Assembly (NCBI GenBank): GCA_003427395.1
Contig: BFEA01000474.1
Coordinates: 928,386-976,466, forward strand
Source: Chara braunii
Taxonomy: Eukaryota > Streptophyta > Charophyceae > Charales > Characeae
Length of the DNA: 48,081 nucleotides
Direction of reading: 5' to 3'
Positions 1 to 10,169 of the stretch are shown piece by piece. Each line of letters begins with the position of its first letter. Within the stretch, counting starts at the first letter, position 1. The notes beneath the pieces were generated by a model. That model made no database searches. It saw only the letters and a program-made list of their open reading frames with translations, and had not been told where the DNA came from. The translations under genes were made by a program, and so were the position numbers.

Positions 1-194
1 TGTGGGGGGGATTTATTTTCCAAATATTTTGCTTGTGTGTGTGTGTGAGAAGAGAGAGAGAGGGTACTTTCATCGATAGGATGAGCAAAAATGAACGAAT
101 CTCCCGCTAGAACATGAAAATATACACCGCCACATTTTTTTTCTTTCCTTCTTCTTTTTTTGTGATGGAAATATACACCGCCACACCACCTCCT

Positions 195-880
195 ATTCAC
201 CCCTCGCTCCCCGCGATTCAACCCCCCTATGTCCCCAGTCCCCCTCCCTCCCCCGACTTCTTTCCACCGACTTCTGTTCGTCGACCTCGCTCCCCCGACT
301 TCCCTCCCCATCTCGACTTCCCTGCCCCGACTTCCCTCCGCCGAGTCGCCGACCTCCATTCCCCGACTCCCCTCCCCCGACCCCCCTTCCCATCCCGACT
401 TCCCTCTCTTCCCACGACTTTCCCTCCCATCCCGAATCTCCTCACTCCCCTGACGTCCCTACTCCAACGTCCGTACTCCGACCTCCCTCCGCCGACCTCC
501 CTTCCCGGACCTCCCTTCGTCGACTTCCTTCCGCATCCCAGCATCGCTTCCCCTACTTCCCTCCGTCGATCCCCGCCTCTCTCCCCGATCCTGACTTTCC
601 TCCATCGACCCCCACCTCTCCCCCGATCCCGGCTTCCCTCCACCGATCCCCACCTCTCCCTCGATCCTGACTCCCTCCTCCGACCTCCCTTCCCCAACCT
701 CCGCCCGGTGACTCCCCTCCCCATCTCGGTCTTCTTCCCCCCACTTCCCCCCATCGATCCCCACCTCTGTCCCCCGATCCTGACTTTCCTCTCCGATCCC
801 ATTTCTCCATCCCAACATCTACTTCCCCCTATTGCGACCTCGCTGCTCTGACAGCTCTTCCTCCTCCTCCCTCTTCTCCT
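195..880. repeat. Pyrimidine-rich minisatellite (CCGACTTCCCTCC-like)
   Basis: The + strand is almost purine-poor for about 650 bases. It is built from irregular repeats of a 13-15 base unit resembling cccgacttccctcc and ccgatcctgactttcc. The open frames on both strands here, up to 245 codons, simply translate the repeat into Pro/Ser/Leu-rich or Gly/Arg/Glu-rich peptides and are not credible genes. It forms the core between the inverted arms of the fold-back element. Confidence 0.8.
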
Positions 881-883
881 CCT

Positions 884-909
884 CCCCCCCCCCCCCCCCC
901 CCCCCCCCC
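884..909. repeat. Poly-C tract (26 bases)
   Basis: An uninterrupted run of C closes the C-rich core. Such a run may form G-quadruplexes on the minus strand and is a likely site of assembly error. Confidence 0.9.
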
Positions 910-1067
910 AACACACACATACACGGGCGTGTGTATTAGTGTATATTTCGATGTTCTAGCGGATGATTCATCCAATTTTGTTCATCCTATCGATGGAAGT
1001 AACGTGAGGCCAGTTGCGGAGTTAGAGACTTACTTGTTGCCCAATGCGTTGCTCATCTTATCGATGG

Positions 1068-1071
<4 letters not shown>

Positions 1072-1137
<66 letters not shown>

Positions 1138-1156
1138 TTTTCTTTTTTTTTTTCTT

Positions 1157-1194
<38 letters not shown>

Positions 1195-1223
1195 GATCAA
1201 TCGATCGATCGATGGATCGATCC

Positions 1224-1298
<75 letters not shown>

Positions 1299-1302
1299 CT
1301 AT
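1072..1302. repeat. Compound microsatellite (CT)n-(TA)n-T-(TATC)n
   Basis: CT repeat to 1100, TA repeat 1101-1135, a T-rich run to about 1153, then TATC repeats to 1302 interrupted by a GATC-rich stretch around 1194-1222. It directly abuts the left end of the TIR element that starts at about 1301. Confidence 0.95.
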
Positions 1303-2416
1303 AACAAAGGATTCATGAAAACCCAACAAAACCAATAAAACCCAACATTTTGTATAGAGTGAAATCGTGAAATTGAAACAGTTGTATAAAACAAAAAAAG
1401 AACACCGTTTTTAATCCTTTCTCGAGAGATGAGGCAAAAAATCGAGCTAAAAGTGAAGCGATCTTAAAAATGTGTCGGAAAACACTTTCTAGCAAAAATT
1501 CTGTTATAGGACTATAAGTGATTTCCAACAGACCGGTAAACAGTAGAGCTCAAATAAAAAAATTGCAGCGCGAATTCGAAAGTTGTCAAAAAAACAGTTT
1601 TAGTGAATAGTGACAAATATGACTAAACGTCGTTCTCAACAATATAAATTCCTCTGAAGCAATTTTGAAGCTAGCAGTAGAAACATGCCAAAAAAAAAAA
1701 GGATATGCAAAATATTAACACAAACAACTTTTGCCTCGAATGCATCTTCAAATTATTAGTCAAATCCAAGTAAAAAATAAAAACCCGAAGAAAAAAAAAT
1801 TAAAATCCTAAAAAAAAAAGGGAAAGGTTGCCCATAAAAGTGAGAATATATTAAGGGAAACGTAGTCACAAACCAGATGACATATCAATCTGCTCACGAA
1901 ACCCTCGAAGACGTTCACTATGCTACATGACTTAGAGGACTGTACACATGATATTTTCAGACAATAAAAGAACTGCATATTTTTACTCCTTAAACCACTA
2001 GTACCTTTGGCGCGTGAAAAAATAGGGAAAAGTGGACGTTTTTCCAAACTCCTGAAAAGGTCGGAGGCCGGGCCTGACGACGGCTGCCATTGATAAATCT
2101 GATCCACGGCTGTCGTTTCGTTTCGACCTCCGAAAAGGTCGGAGGCCCACCGGAGGCCCGCTATTTTCCCACGCGCCAAAGGTACTAGTGGTTTAATAAA
2201 CGATGCTTCGCTTGTTAGTGATTTTTTAGGAAAAACATGTTTTTTTCGTCGCCACTTCCAGTGGTTCTAAAAACTTGCCTTTTTATTGAAGTTATTTTAC
2301 TTCACGTGGAATCTTGCTCCTATGGGACGCCTAAATCCTGTACTTTTAGAATCTTCAATAAATTTCGTTCAAACCCAACATTTTTTTTTTTGGCTTTTCA
2401 CGAATCCTATGTTCTA
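1301..2416. mobile_element. 1-kb TIR element, copy A (non-autonomous)
   Basis: The left end reads aacaaaggattcatgaaaac. The reverse complement of the right end reads aacataggattcgtgaaaag, giving an inverted repeat of about 20-25 bases, followed inside by related cccaac/poly-A sequence. A diverged second copy lies at 40236-41218 and aligns over most of its length, for example around the shared ggactataa..tttTcaacag and cacttc.agtggtt stretches. No transposase-like frame is present. The element is flanked on both sides by (TATC)n in the same orientation. Superfamily is unassigned. Confidence 0.7.
1990..2196. mobile_element. 207-bp nested TTAA-flanked TIR element
   Basis: The ends are perfect 27-base inverted repeats beginning ttaaaccactagtaccttt at 1990 and mirrored to 2196. 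TTAA occurs at both edges, as expected for TTAA-targeting elements (piggyBac-like) and MITEs. The interior repeats gaaaaggtcggaggcc twice, at 2053 and 2132. Copy B of the surrounding 1-kb element lacks this segment, with ttgaacaaacggtgctt at the matching place, so an empty site is visible. Confidence 0.8.
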
Positions 2417-2432
2417 TCTATCTATCTCTCTA

Positions 2433-2482
<50 letters not shown>

Positions 2483-2544
2483 CATCCGTCCGTCCGTCCG
2501 TTCGTCCGTCCTTCCGTCCGTCTGTCTGTCTGTTTGTCTGTCTG

Positions 2545-2622
<78 letters not shown>
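2413..2622. repeat. Tetranucleotide microsatellite TATC/TCTG/TCCG
   Basis: TATC, then TCTG, then TCCG (about 2481-2520), then TCTG, then a long pure TATC run to 2622. The first TATC block directly follows the right end of the 1-kb TIR element. Long frames here only read the repeat. Confidence 0.95.
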
Positions 2623-2809
2623 CATCTCTCAACCTCCCTTTCACGACCCATGGTCGCCATGCTCCTTCCTCCTCCTCCGGCCTCCATTCCCTATCCTCCT
2701 CCATCATGCAATACATGTCCTTCGATGCCCTCGTCCCTTGGCACACACGTGTCCCGTCTGATTTCGTTGAATGACCCTCTAGTTCCGCCCCCCCCCGCAC
2801 AGCTTGCCG

Positions 2810-3025
2810 CGTACATCGACGTCGGCCCCGCACCCCTTCGCCTTGGCCTCGCCCCCACACCGGTTCCACTGGCCAGTTCTCGCCTCGGTATCACCCCCGC
2901 ACCAGTTCCACTGCCCAGTTGCCTCTCTCCGCTTCACCCCCCCGCCCCTTCGCCTCGACCTCGCCCCCACACTGGTCCCACTGCCCGGTTCCCACCTCGC
3001 CCTCATTCCGCCACAAGTTCCACGA
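2810..3025. repeat. C-rich minisatellite (about 44-base unit)
   Basis: Three to four diverged units contain cgcccccacaccggttccac, followed by tg.ccagttctcgcctc. Units begin near 2846, 2893 and 2961, with a remnant at 3005. It is pyrimidine-biased like the 195-880 array but uses a different unit. Confidence 0.6.
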
Positions 3026-3965
3026 TTTTCGTTGGGCTCGCAAGCAGGCATGTCGCCGGACCCTTTGTTTGCTTTAGTAGTATAGAGAAAAATGATTTTG
3101 TCTTCTGATTGGTACGTTTGCCTGATACTTGTTCGTACGTGCGGAGGACGGCATCGACAACAATGTGAGTTTGAGAATGTTTTGGTAGATCTAAGCGTTG
3201 CACGATACTTGTTTATCTAGGCGTCCGATAGCACTAGACTCAGTCTGGGGCCTACCACTGTTGGTTACAACGTCGGTCTTTCATTAGAGGGGTCCAGGGA
3301 TCGAGGTCGAGGAGCGACGACGCGAGAATATCAGAGTGGAGCGGACCGAGCGGTTGAGGGTCCGACGGGACTATCCCCCTTGGTTTTCCCGTCAGCCACG
3401 TTGAAACTGTACTAGCGGTTTCCTTTTCCTTGTTCGTCATATTCCGAGGACTAAACGTTTCCAGGTATTTTTCTTATTATTACTTTGTTCTGGTGCTCCT
3501 TGAATTAGGCACGATGTTGGATTTGGAGGTCGTCACGGCGGTCGAGGACCTTGAGCACGCACCCCCTTTGGTTGACCTATAGGGTTTCTGCGTGTTCGGG
3601 ATGATAGCAAAATTCATCCATTCCGCCGTCACTGACAAACGCGGACCAAGGAGTTCAACGTACATGCGAGTCGGTGGGTGATTTGACTTATGACATAGGT
3701 AAAACCTCAGCGGCAGGGACCTTTGGCAGGCGCGCTGCCTGCCAACCACTAACTGTCAGAAAGAGGCTTGAGGGGGCGTGCTCGTCAAGGCCAGAACGGG
3801 CAGGCGATGACCCACGACACATTAAGGAGGCGCGCAGCCGTGCCAAGTGCCCGACATGTCTGTGGAACCCTCCCTACTTCGGTCGTCAAAGTTCTCATTT
3901 GAATATTTGCTACTACTACCAAGGTCCTCGTCCGGGCTTATACCGCAAATTCCACAGTGGGCTGT
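3026..3965. other. Unassigned stretch
   Basis: No recognisable protein, RNA gene or repeat structure. Frames of up to 126 codons (for example 3674-4054 +) and 89 codons (3480-3749 -) have no motif I know, and one overlaps the end of the family 1 repeat. The segment lies just beyond the 3' end of the minus-strand family 1 copy. No tRNA-like primer site is seen at that border. Confidence 0.4.
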
Positions 3966-4434
3966 TGTCGCACTTTTTCCAGCCAAGCCACTTCGGGCGA
4001 CCGGAAAGCCAACAGGCTGTCACGCAAGATTTTGTATGTGATTGCAATAAATAAAATAAATTAAATAATGCAAATTCCTTCATATTGTGTGCGTCCGGCT
4101 TCGAGCGAGACCCTTCAATTGCGGTCTTCGTCGGTCCCCGGTCTTAGGAATCTTTTATTTTGATTCGGAACAACAGAGAATTATAAAAATAGTAATCATA
4201 AAATTATGGGGTGTTGTGCATGCATCAGTTATGTCGATCTGATTTTGAGAACTGTGACAAAACATCTGCAAAGGCAATCATCGAACAAGAATAATGCAGA
4301 AATTAAGACTGACTGACTCGAGCAAAGACAGGGGCAATTGAGTGAGGGAAGAATGAGAACTCATAATAATCTCAGAAAGTACACATAAATGAGCATGGTC
4401 AACACCTCTCAAGAGTCCTCATTCATCCCTCTGG

Positions 4435-5094
4435 TCAGTCTCTCTCGATCTCTCTTTTCAGTGATCTTCTCTGGTGCCGAAACTCACGCCCACGTACAGT
4501 ATGAGACTGAGGCTTCGTGACAAAACGCCACCTGTAGCCAGCGAGCTCCAAGCATGACAAACCGAGGCACATAACACGGTAATTAACCATAGAGCAAAAC
4601 TCCTCCCACAATGTAGGCAGCCCGTCCACTGAGAAGACTCCCCGTCTGAGGTAGGGATACTCGGTGGGCTCGGTCAGCGCCTCAACGTTGATCACTGCTG
4701 GGGAGATGTACCTCTTTGTCAGACCAACCACATACAACCAACTCGTACCATCAGTGAGAAGAGAAAGGACTGGAGGCCTAGGATAGTCTGTATAAAGCAT
4801 TGGCCCGAAGCTGCGGATCAGCGTAGCGCCACTCTTGTCGAGCTCCAGGTATTCAGTGGCTGAGATCCAGACCGAATCGAAGTGTTCATGAGTCTCCTTG
4901 CCCTTCTTCAGGTAAGGCCTCAGATTGTGGATAGTGCCATCAGCAAAACTGGTCTGGACAATGAAGATAGACAAATCTCCCTGTCTGAAGCCAGTATCAC
5001 TAACATATTGATAGTGAAATGCCTCTTTGCATGAGATCCGATTGAGGTTGGCCAGCACTGACTCACTGACCGGTGCAGACTTAACTGTGCTCAT
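4435..5094 (-). CDS. Conserved LTR-family-1 ORF, 219 aa, unknown function
   Basis: This is the only uninterrupted copy of a protein also seen, broken, at 18755 and 42456. The conserved core includes YQYV, KKGKE.HEHFDSVWIS (about residues 64-78), a D-rich link followed by LIRSFGP and YTDY, KRYIS, RRGVFS, and LPTLWEEFC.MV (about 163-175). The C-terminus is basic (R/K-rich). No signal peptide, membrane segment or known catalytic motif is evident. It starts at an ATG aligned with that of the other copies. Differences among copies look concentrated at third codon positions, suggesting past selection on the protein. I do not recognise the family. It could be an LTR-encoded accessory protein of a retrotransposon. 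Confidence 0.6.
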   Translation of the reverse strand: MSTVKSAPVSESVLANLNRISCKEAFHYQYVSDTGFRQGDLSIFIVQTSFADGTIHNLRPYLKKGKETHEHFDSVWISATEYLELDKSGATLIRSFGPMLYTDYPRPPVLSLLTDGTSWLYVVGLTKRYISPAVINVEALTEPTEYPYLRRGVFSVDGLPTLWEEFCSMVNYRVMCLGLSCLELAGYRWRFVTKPQSHTVRGREFRHQRRSLKREIERD

Positions 5095-5164
5095 GAGTAC
5101 CCCTGCCAGTGCAGGCTGACCAGATGGCCCTGGAGAGCTGGTTACCTGATCTGATTACAAAAAG

Positions 5165-5445
5165 TTGTTTGTTGAAAGCTGAATGCCAGCAACTGAATGC
5201 CGAGGACTGAGTTATGAAGACTAATGCTGAAGACTGATTGCTGGAAGATTAATACTGAAGAACTGATTACCAAGGAATTACTGCTGGAAGCTGATTGCCA
5301 ATAAATTACTGCTGGAAATTGATTACCAAAAAATTACTGTCGGAAACAAATTATAGGGAACTGATTGCTGCTGTAGAACTGACGGCTGTTGAGATTACTG
5401 GCTACTGAGTCAAATGCTGATTATTTTCTGAATTGCTGGTTTGTC
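5165..5445. repeat. Short-unit minisatellite (ctgattgctggaa-like)
   Basis: About fifteen irregular repeats of a 12-30 base unit resembling gaactgattgctggaag and attactgctggaaac. It lies only in family 1 copy 1, between its two ORFs, and accounts for part of the extra length. Confidence 0.6.
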
Positions 5446-5576
5446 GGTGATTACCGTGTCATAAATGTTTGCCATTTATCCTCGTGTCTTGCAGGTTTGC
5501 AGTATTTCTGGTAGCTACTAGTTTCCAACCTGACCCAATCTTATCTTACTCACTCCCTGCCTGGTGCAATTTCATT

Positions 5577-5831
5577 TTACTTGTATCTGCAAATGGTTCT
5601 CNGTGCNTCCTCAACAGAACCCACANATGAGATAGTTGCACACAATCTTCCGCTCTTGTCATACAGATAGTAGGTGTATTCAATTTTTGTATGGTGTCTT
5701 ACGAGTGTCAGCGCGTGCTCCATCATGACGGTAGTCTGGCAATTATAGTCATCGGTTGTTGTCTCCCTCCAATCCCTTATTGATGCTTGATGCAACGAGC
5801 AAGCCACGCTAACTGTATCACTGTCCCCCAT
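5577..5831 (-). other. Small ORF with IEYTYYLYDKSG segment, contains N
   Basis: An 84-codon minus-strand frame includes KIEYTYYLYDKSGRL, which resembles the KYIEYV.Y.YG.D.K segment of the neighbouring 6130-6507 ORF and could be a duplicated module. Three ambiguous bases (5602, 5607, 5626) fall inside and leave residues undetermined. There is no other evidence that it is expressed. Confidence 0.3.
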
Positions 5832-5884
5832 CTCTTCTCTGAGTTTTCCACTGTTTGGTTACCAGTTGACTGCTGCTGCTGAGA

Positions 5885-6090
5885 TTGCCGCTCAAAAGTG
5901 CCGTTCTGAATGCAGTCCCAAGTACCGCCCTGGGAACCGTTCAAAGTACAGTTTTGAGTACAACTCTGAGTACAGTTCCAAGTACAGTTCCTAGTACTGT
6001 CCCGAATACTGAGTTTAAACACTAATCTGAATATGGCCCCGAGTGCCAAGTCTGAACCCTTATCTGAATACCGCTCAGGGTTTCAGTAAC
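5885..6090. repeat. 12-base minisatellite (aagtacagttcc-like)
   Basis: Degenerate tandem units such as agtacagttccaagtacagt. On the minus strand, in frame, they encode Asn-Cys-Thr-rich repeats (NCTWNCTQSCTQNCT). The repeat is specific to copy 1 and absent at the matching place in copies 2 and 3. Confidence 0.6.
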
Positions 6091-6129
6091 CCGGGTGCCC
6101 CGTTCGAAAACCGTCTGCTCTTTTTCTTT

Positions 6130-6507
6130 TTACTGCTCAGCTTCTGCCCTCGCTTGCTCGACCATTTCTAGTTGAGAGAGAGTGTTGTGCGGTTTCCCAT
6201 CAAGTCCGTAGAAGTAAATTACATATTCAATGTACTTCCTTTCTCCAACTATCTCAACAACAAACTTTCTCTGAATCATTCTGTGTTTCTCCATGTCCTT
6301 GTGTGCCTCGTCCTCCCAGCCTTCCCCCTTGTCTCTGTTGGATCTGCTTTTAATTACTAGAATCTCATCCTCTTTCATGATTTCCCAGTTACTTCGTGAT
6401 TTAACCACAACCTGAACGAGATATGCGAAGTTGGTGTGCCTCGACCACTGCCCAAGGCCAAAGCGGCAAGTCACTATGCCATATGATTGGTTACAATTAC
6501 CGCTCAC
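6130..6507 (-). CDS. Conserved small LTR ORF (IEYV..YFYG module), 125 aa
   Basis: The C-terminal half (ERKYIEYVIYFYGLDGKPH, then LEMVEQARAE) is matched by intact 39-codon frames at 18500-18619 and 42201-42320, which end at the same point. The pattern is two strands followed by an amphipathic helix. The N-terminal half also aligns at DNA level with 18380-18490 and 42080-42190, where the frame is interrupted. It precedes the 219-aa ORF in all three copies. Function unknown; no named family is recognised. Confidence 0.5.
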   Translation of the reverse strand: MSGNCNQSYGIVTCRFGLGQWSRHTNFAYLVQVVVKSRSNWEIMKEDEILVIKSRSNRDKGEGWEDEAHKDMEKHRMIQRKFVVEIVGERKYIEYVIYFYGLDGKPHNTLSQLEMVEQARAEAEQ

Positions 6508-6520
6508 TGGATGTCTTCTG

Positions 6521-7454
6521 GCGTCCAGGATGCTGACAGATTAACTATCAGACTTTGGCCACACATTGACTTTGCTTGAATGATGATTGAATATTAACTG
6601 AGCAGCGATCTAATTCTGACCGTGTACAAATTGATCATCGCACTCGACGAACAAGCCACTATTGGGGCTATAGTTTTCATGCCTGATTCCCCCGGTGATC
6701 CCTACTTCCTCTTTATTTTATCTGCGGTCTTTCAGTGAAAAGGATTTGTACTGCACAACTTTTCTTCCAGCTCATGGAGATAAACCATTACTCACTTACC
6801 CTTCAATATTTGCTCTCCCATGACTTGACCTGGTCTCCGCCCACCTGCTCGTGAGCCTGCATTGTCATGTCTAGCTTGAGCTCTTACATAAACTAGCTCA
6901 CCGCCAGACTAGTGGGTAGTCCTGAGTCGACATCCGTGCAGCCCCTTTTTCGCCGAGGGCACACACACTTGACAGGTCAGTTTATAGCCAGGAAGAACCT
7001 ACCCCTCTCCATGATAAGCTAACTTTGTTGTAAGACTTGAAATTGTGCACGATACTGAGTATCACTTGAGGACATTAAGGTATCCCGTATCGCTCAGGAG
7101 ACGTGATCCCAGAGTCGATCGTACACAGCAACAGACATCCGACACTCAACCCTCAGATGAGAGCCAGACTTCTAGGACTCAACTGATACAGTATCACCGC
7201 CCCTTTTCTCACGCGTACAAAACTTAAGAAAAGTTCTCGACTCTGTCTCTTGGTCTAATCAGCTTAGTACGGAGCTCAGTAATATACGAACTCAGTTCAT
7301 TCGTCACACAGAAGACGTTTCCGCACGTGGACGGGGTAAAACGTGCAGTGTACAACGTTTCAGTTGCGTTCCGACTTAAAACATTGTTACTCTTAGGGCG
7401 AGAGCTCAAACTAGCTTCCCACCTCTGCATAAACGAATTTTAAATAACCCGATT
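6521..7454. other. Unassigned stretch
   Basis: No recognisable coding motif, RNA gene or repeat. It may include the unrecognised 5' part of family 1 copy 1. Short frames (60-68 codons) show no family features. Confidence 0.35.
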
Positions 7455-7464
7455 TATATATATA

Positions 7465-7531
<67 letters not shown>
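7455..7531. repeat. (TA)n-(GT)n-(TA)n microsatellite
   Basis: TA repeat, a short TG block at about 7466-7477, then a pure TA run to 7531. The frame at 7466 encodes YIYI repeats and is spurious. Confidence 0.95.
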
Positions 7532-7535
<4 letters not shown>

Positions 7536-8700
7536 TAATTCATAACGGTCTCAAACAACCCAATCCTTCATTATGCAGTCATCGAAACCCATATTCCCAT
7601 TTAATCAGTGCTTCACCAGAAAAGAGGGGTATCCCCCTACTCAGAGCTTCACGTACCTCACTGAACAAACATGAAGGTCAGTCCCCGTCAATTAGGAACT
7701 TGACAAGTAAGTAAGCGACTTTTCTAAGCACAGCGTACCTCCCTCCCATCAAGCCACAATAAACATTTTAGGTGTCTTTCAAGTTTGAAAACTTTTGTCC
7801 CTTTGTAGAAGAAGTGGACTCTGAATGACACGAATGAGATAGCAGAGACTTCCGAATTACTGTAATCACCCAAACGCGTTATGGACATAAGATCCGGGCG
7901 GAAAGGAAAGGGCTAAAAGGGAGTATAGGAAGGGAACTTCACCCCGCGCAAGCTCATCGCAGTCCAGAGATAGTCTCAAGGTCAGCGGCCTTTCTAACAT
8001 TCCAGTATGGCACTTATACCGAATGAGAAAAAGTGGTCTCCAATGAAGTCTAAGTCTTAGACAAAAATCCTCTAAAAGTATGATCAGTCACTCTTACGTG
8101 GCGATTATTTAGCAAATCATTCACCACTGGCGTGCACTTTGCCCGACGAATTGAAGACGATCATTCGATTAAACGACACATTATGAAATGACGGCGTTAT
8201 CACACCAGAAGTGACTGCTTTCCTCAAAGTTCTCGCTACATGGAGCAAACTACCAGAGATACCATGATCTATGACAAGTGTGTCCACAGAAGAGCTAAGA
8301 GGGTCTTAACAACCAAAGTGAAATCCACACAAAACACACTAAGTCTCATTCGTTCCAGAGTTTACCTGATGGTTATGACTCTTCCATCACTAATTATTTT
8401 TACAACTATTATAGCTCCCTTCATGCAAGGTCCTCTTTAATAATTTGGGGAACTGATCGTTAACAGTCGCGGGAATGTACCCTGAGCAAACGAGAGCACA
8501 GATAACAATGCCGGGAAATAAGCCAAGAAGTAAACCAAAAAAAGGCCTTCAGTTCCCACGATCCAACCGACGGTGAACATCAGAGATAGATGATGTCGAC
8601 TGCTTAGTTATGAGGCGACTACTCAATAGAGACCTTCCATAAGTTGATCGCCTAATCATGCGAAGAAGAAAACGATAACCTCAAGTCTTGATTCCCCCGC
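7532..8700. other. Unassigned stretch
   Basis: No recognisable gene or clear repeat. Frames are all under 85 codons and lack motifs. Confidence 0.35.
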
Positions 8701-10100
8701 TTAGAGCTTGCTCCACATGCTCAGCACCACCCAGGAGATCAGGTTGGCGTCAATGAAAAGTTTCTCAGTCACCCCCGCTCTTCCTCTTCTCACCTGTCTG
8801 AGCACAGAGAGGATTGATATCACCCGCTCGTGACAAAAGCATAAGTTGACATCAACTGGTACGACCTGCTCTTGCCACCCTTTCCTCTCTCGTCCGCTTA
8901 TACACTCTCTGCATAGCGACCACTCACAGCACACATCCTCTCAGTTCGAGAGTCTCTCATCCTACCGTTCAGTCGTTTTTGCGGTCTCCTCTTTCGTTGA
9001 CCACTCCCCCCCCGATCACTGACCACGTACTAATTAACGGGTATTTACAACTCAAGTTCAAATGAAAAAAGGCTGCTGATCTAAGTCCCAAACAAAGAGG
9101 GACCATGCTCAGCGTGCGGCAAACGGTTCGAGTAGCAACTTGCATTACGCCTCGCAGACTAGCCTCTCTTGATGGTTACTTTTCACGTTATCCCTGCGGG
9201 TTCCCTTCTTCCCTCATCTTTTCGTCATTACTGCAAGTGCAGGCACGCCACACGAACGTGCGAGCGGTGGTTGATGTCAACTACCCTCTGTGGACTCACG
9301 TCTAGCCTTACTCACGCCGTCTCCCTTTCCGCTGGCTCTCCTCTCACGCACCAGGCCTTGCTACGTGCAGCCCGCGCCCGCACATAACCACCTCTCGACT
9401 CAGTCACGGTGCTTGCTCTCTCGGACTCGCAGGCATGTCTTCTCTTTGCAGCTTGTCACACACTGCAGTCCGGTTGACGTCACCATCTCCCACCTGGTCA
9501 CACATCCAGTTCTCGCCTCTCTCCTTTGATCGTGACCACTTAGCATCTCTAAATCACATTATTGGGGACATCCCTGATTGCGCTGGAAACAGACCCGCAC
9601 AAAAATGGCGCTTCTCAAAAAAAAAAGAAGGAAAAAAAATTGGGCATACGGAAATGACGTGCCCTCGCATGTTCAGGCAAGCAGACCCTTGTACCGAGAG
9701 TAATAGGGAAATAGATATCCCTCTCTGGATGACAAAACGCACGATGCGGAGGTGAAGGCAACACCAATCAACACCATACGTGCGAAAACCTCCCTCAAAT
9801 CTCCTCTCCTCTTTCACCCTTCTCTCTCTCTGGCCAAGTATAATCAGCTCGTGCATCACACGAACGCGTAGATGGTAGATACCGTCAGACACATTGCGCG
9901 TGTGCCCCTCTCTCTCCTCTCAGTCATTGACCTTCTCTTATTATCTTAGCCTGCCACTTGAAGCCTACACGCACGCTCGAATGCTCTCGCTCCACATTCT
10001 TGTGCATAGCTTGCTGTGCTGACGTCAACCTCCTCTCCTCCCTTTCACGCGTTGACCTTCTCCCTCCCTCTCTCACGACACCTGTTGAGTGTATTACGCG
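8701..10100. repeat. Pyrimidine-rich stretch with recurring GTTGACGTCAAC-like palindromes
   Basis: Variants of gttgacgtcaac occur at 8742 (ggttggcgtcaat), 8845, 9270, 9473 and 10018. They are mostly followed by CT-rich sequence and nearby cacg/ctcgc stretches, suggesting a very diverged, irregular tandem repeat. Frames of 60-112 codons on either strand are not recognisable proteins. Confidence 0.35.
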
Positions 10101-10169
10101 TCACACGTCCTTGCCTCAGCCTCCTTTTTTTTCTGACCCTCTCGCCCCGCGTATATCGACCCGCTCGTC

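Larger units (their letters stand above)
46..1101. mobile_element. Fold-back (long inverted repeat) element with C-rich core
   Basis: Bases 67-127 read outward (catcgataggatgagc..., ctagaacat..aaatatacacc) recur as the reverse complement at 931-1000, with scattered mismatches. Both arms are bordered by the same dinucleotide repeat: GA at about 48-63 and CT at 1072-1100. A second partial copy of the inner motif (gctcatcttatcgatggaaa) lies at 1051-1070. The left arm is also partly duplicated: aaatatacaccgccaca occurs at 118-134 and 168-184. No transposase ORF is present, so this would be non-autonomous. The arms are seen directly; calling it a transposable element is inference. Confidence 0.55.
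3966..6520 (-). mobile_element. LTR-like repeat family 1, copy 1 (minus strand)
   Basis: Read on the minus strand, this aligns with the repeats at 18033-19898 and 41736-43599. It has the same order: the ..IEYV.YFYG.. ORF, the long ORF, the tail with an aataaa-rich region, then gcctgttggctttcc..aaaaagtgcgaca at the 3' end. It is longer than the others because two short-unit minisatellites lie between the ORFs. I cannot find its 5' end: the first 300 or so bases of the other copies have no clear match beyond about 6500. No primer site follows its 3' end, so it may be a solo or 3' LTR. Confidence 0.65.

Noticed and set aside
114-916. Open frames of 229-245 codons on both strands
   Set aside because: They translate a C-rich minisatellite into Pro/Ser or Gly/Arg repeats; openness follows from lack of A/T-rich stop codons.
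1991-2195. CACTA-type transposon (ends contain CACTA/TAGTG)
   Set aside because: Flanking bases do not form a 3-base direct duplication, whereas TTAA is present at both edges and copy B shows the empty site.
929-2774. Open frames of 86-174 codons with YLSI or CLSV repeats
   Set aside because: They read tetranucleotide microsatellites; all three frames are open for the same reason.
3480-3749. 89-codon minus-strand frame as a host gene
   Set aside because: No domain, start context or homologous copy; length is within chance for this base composition.
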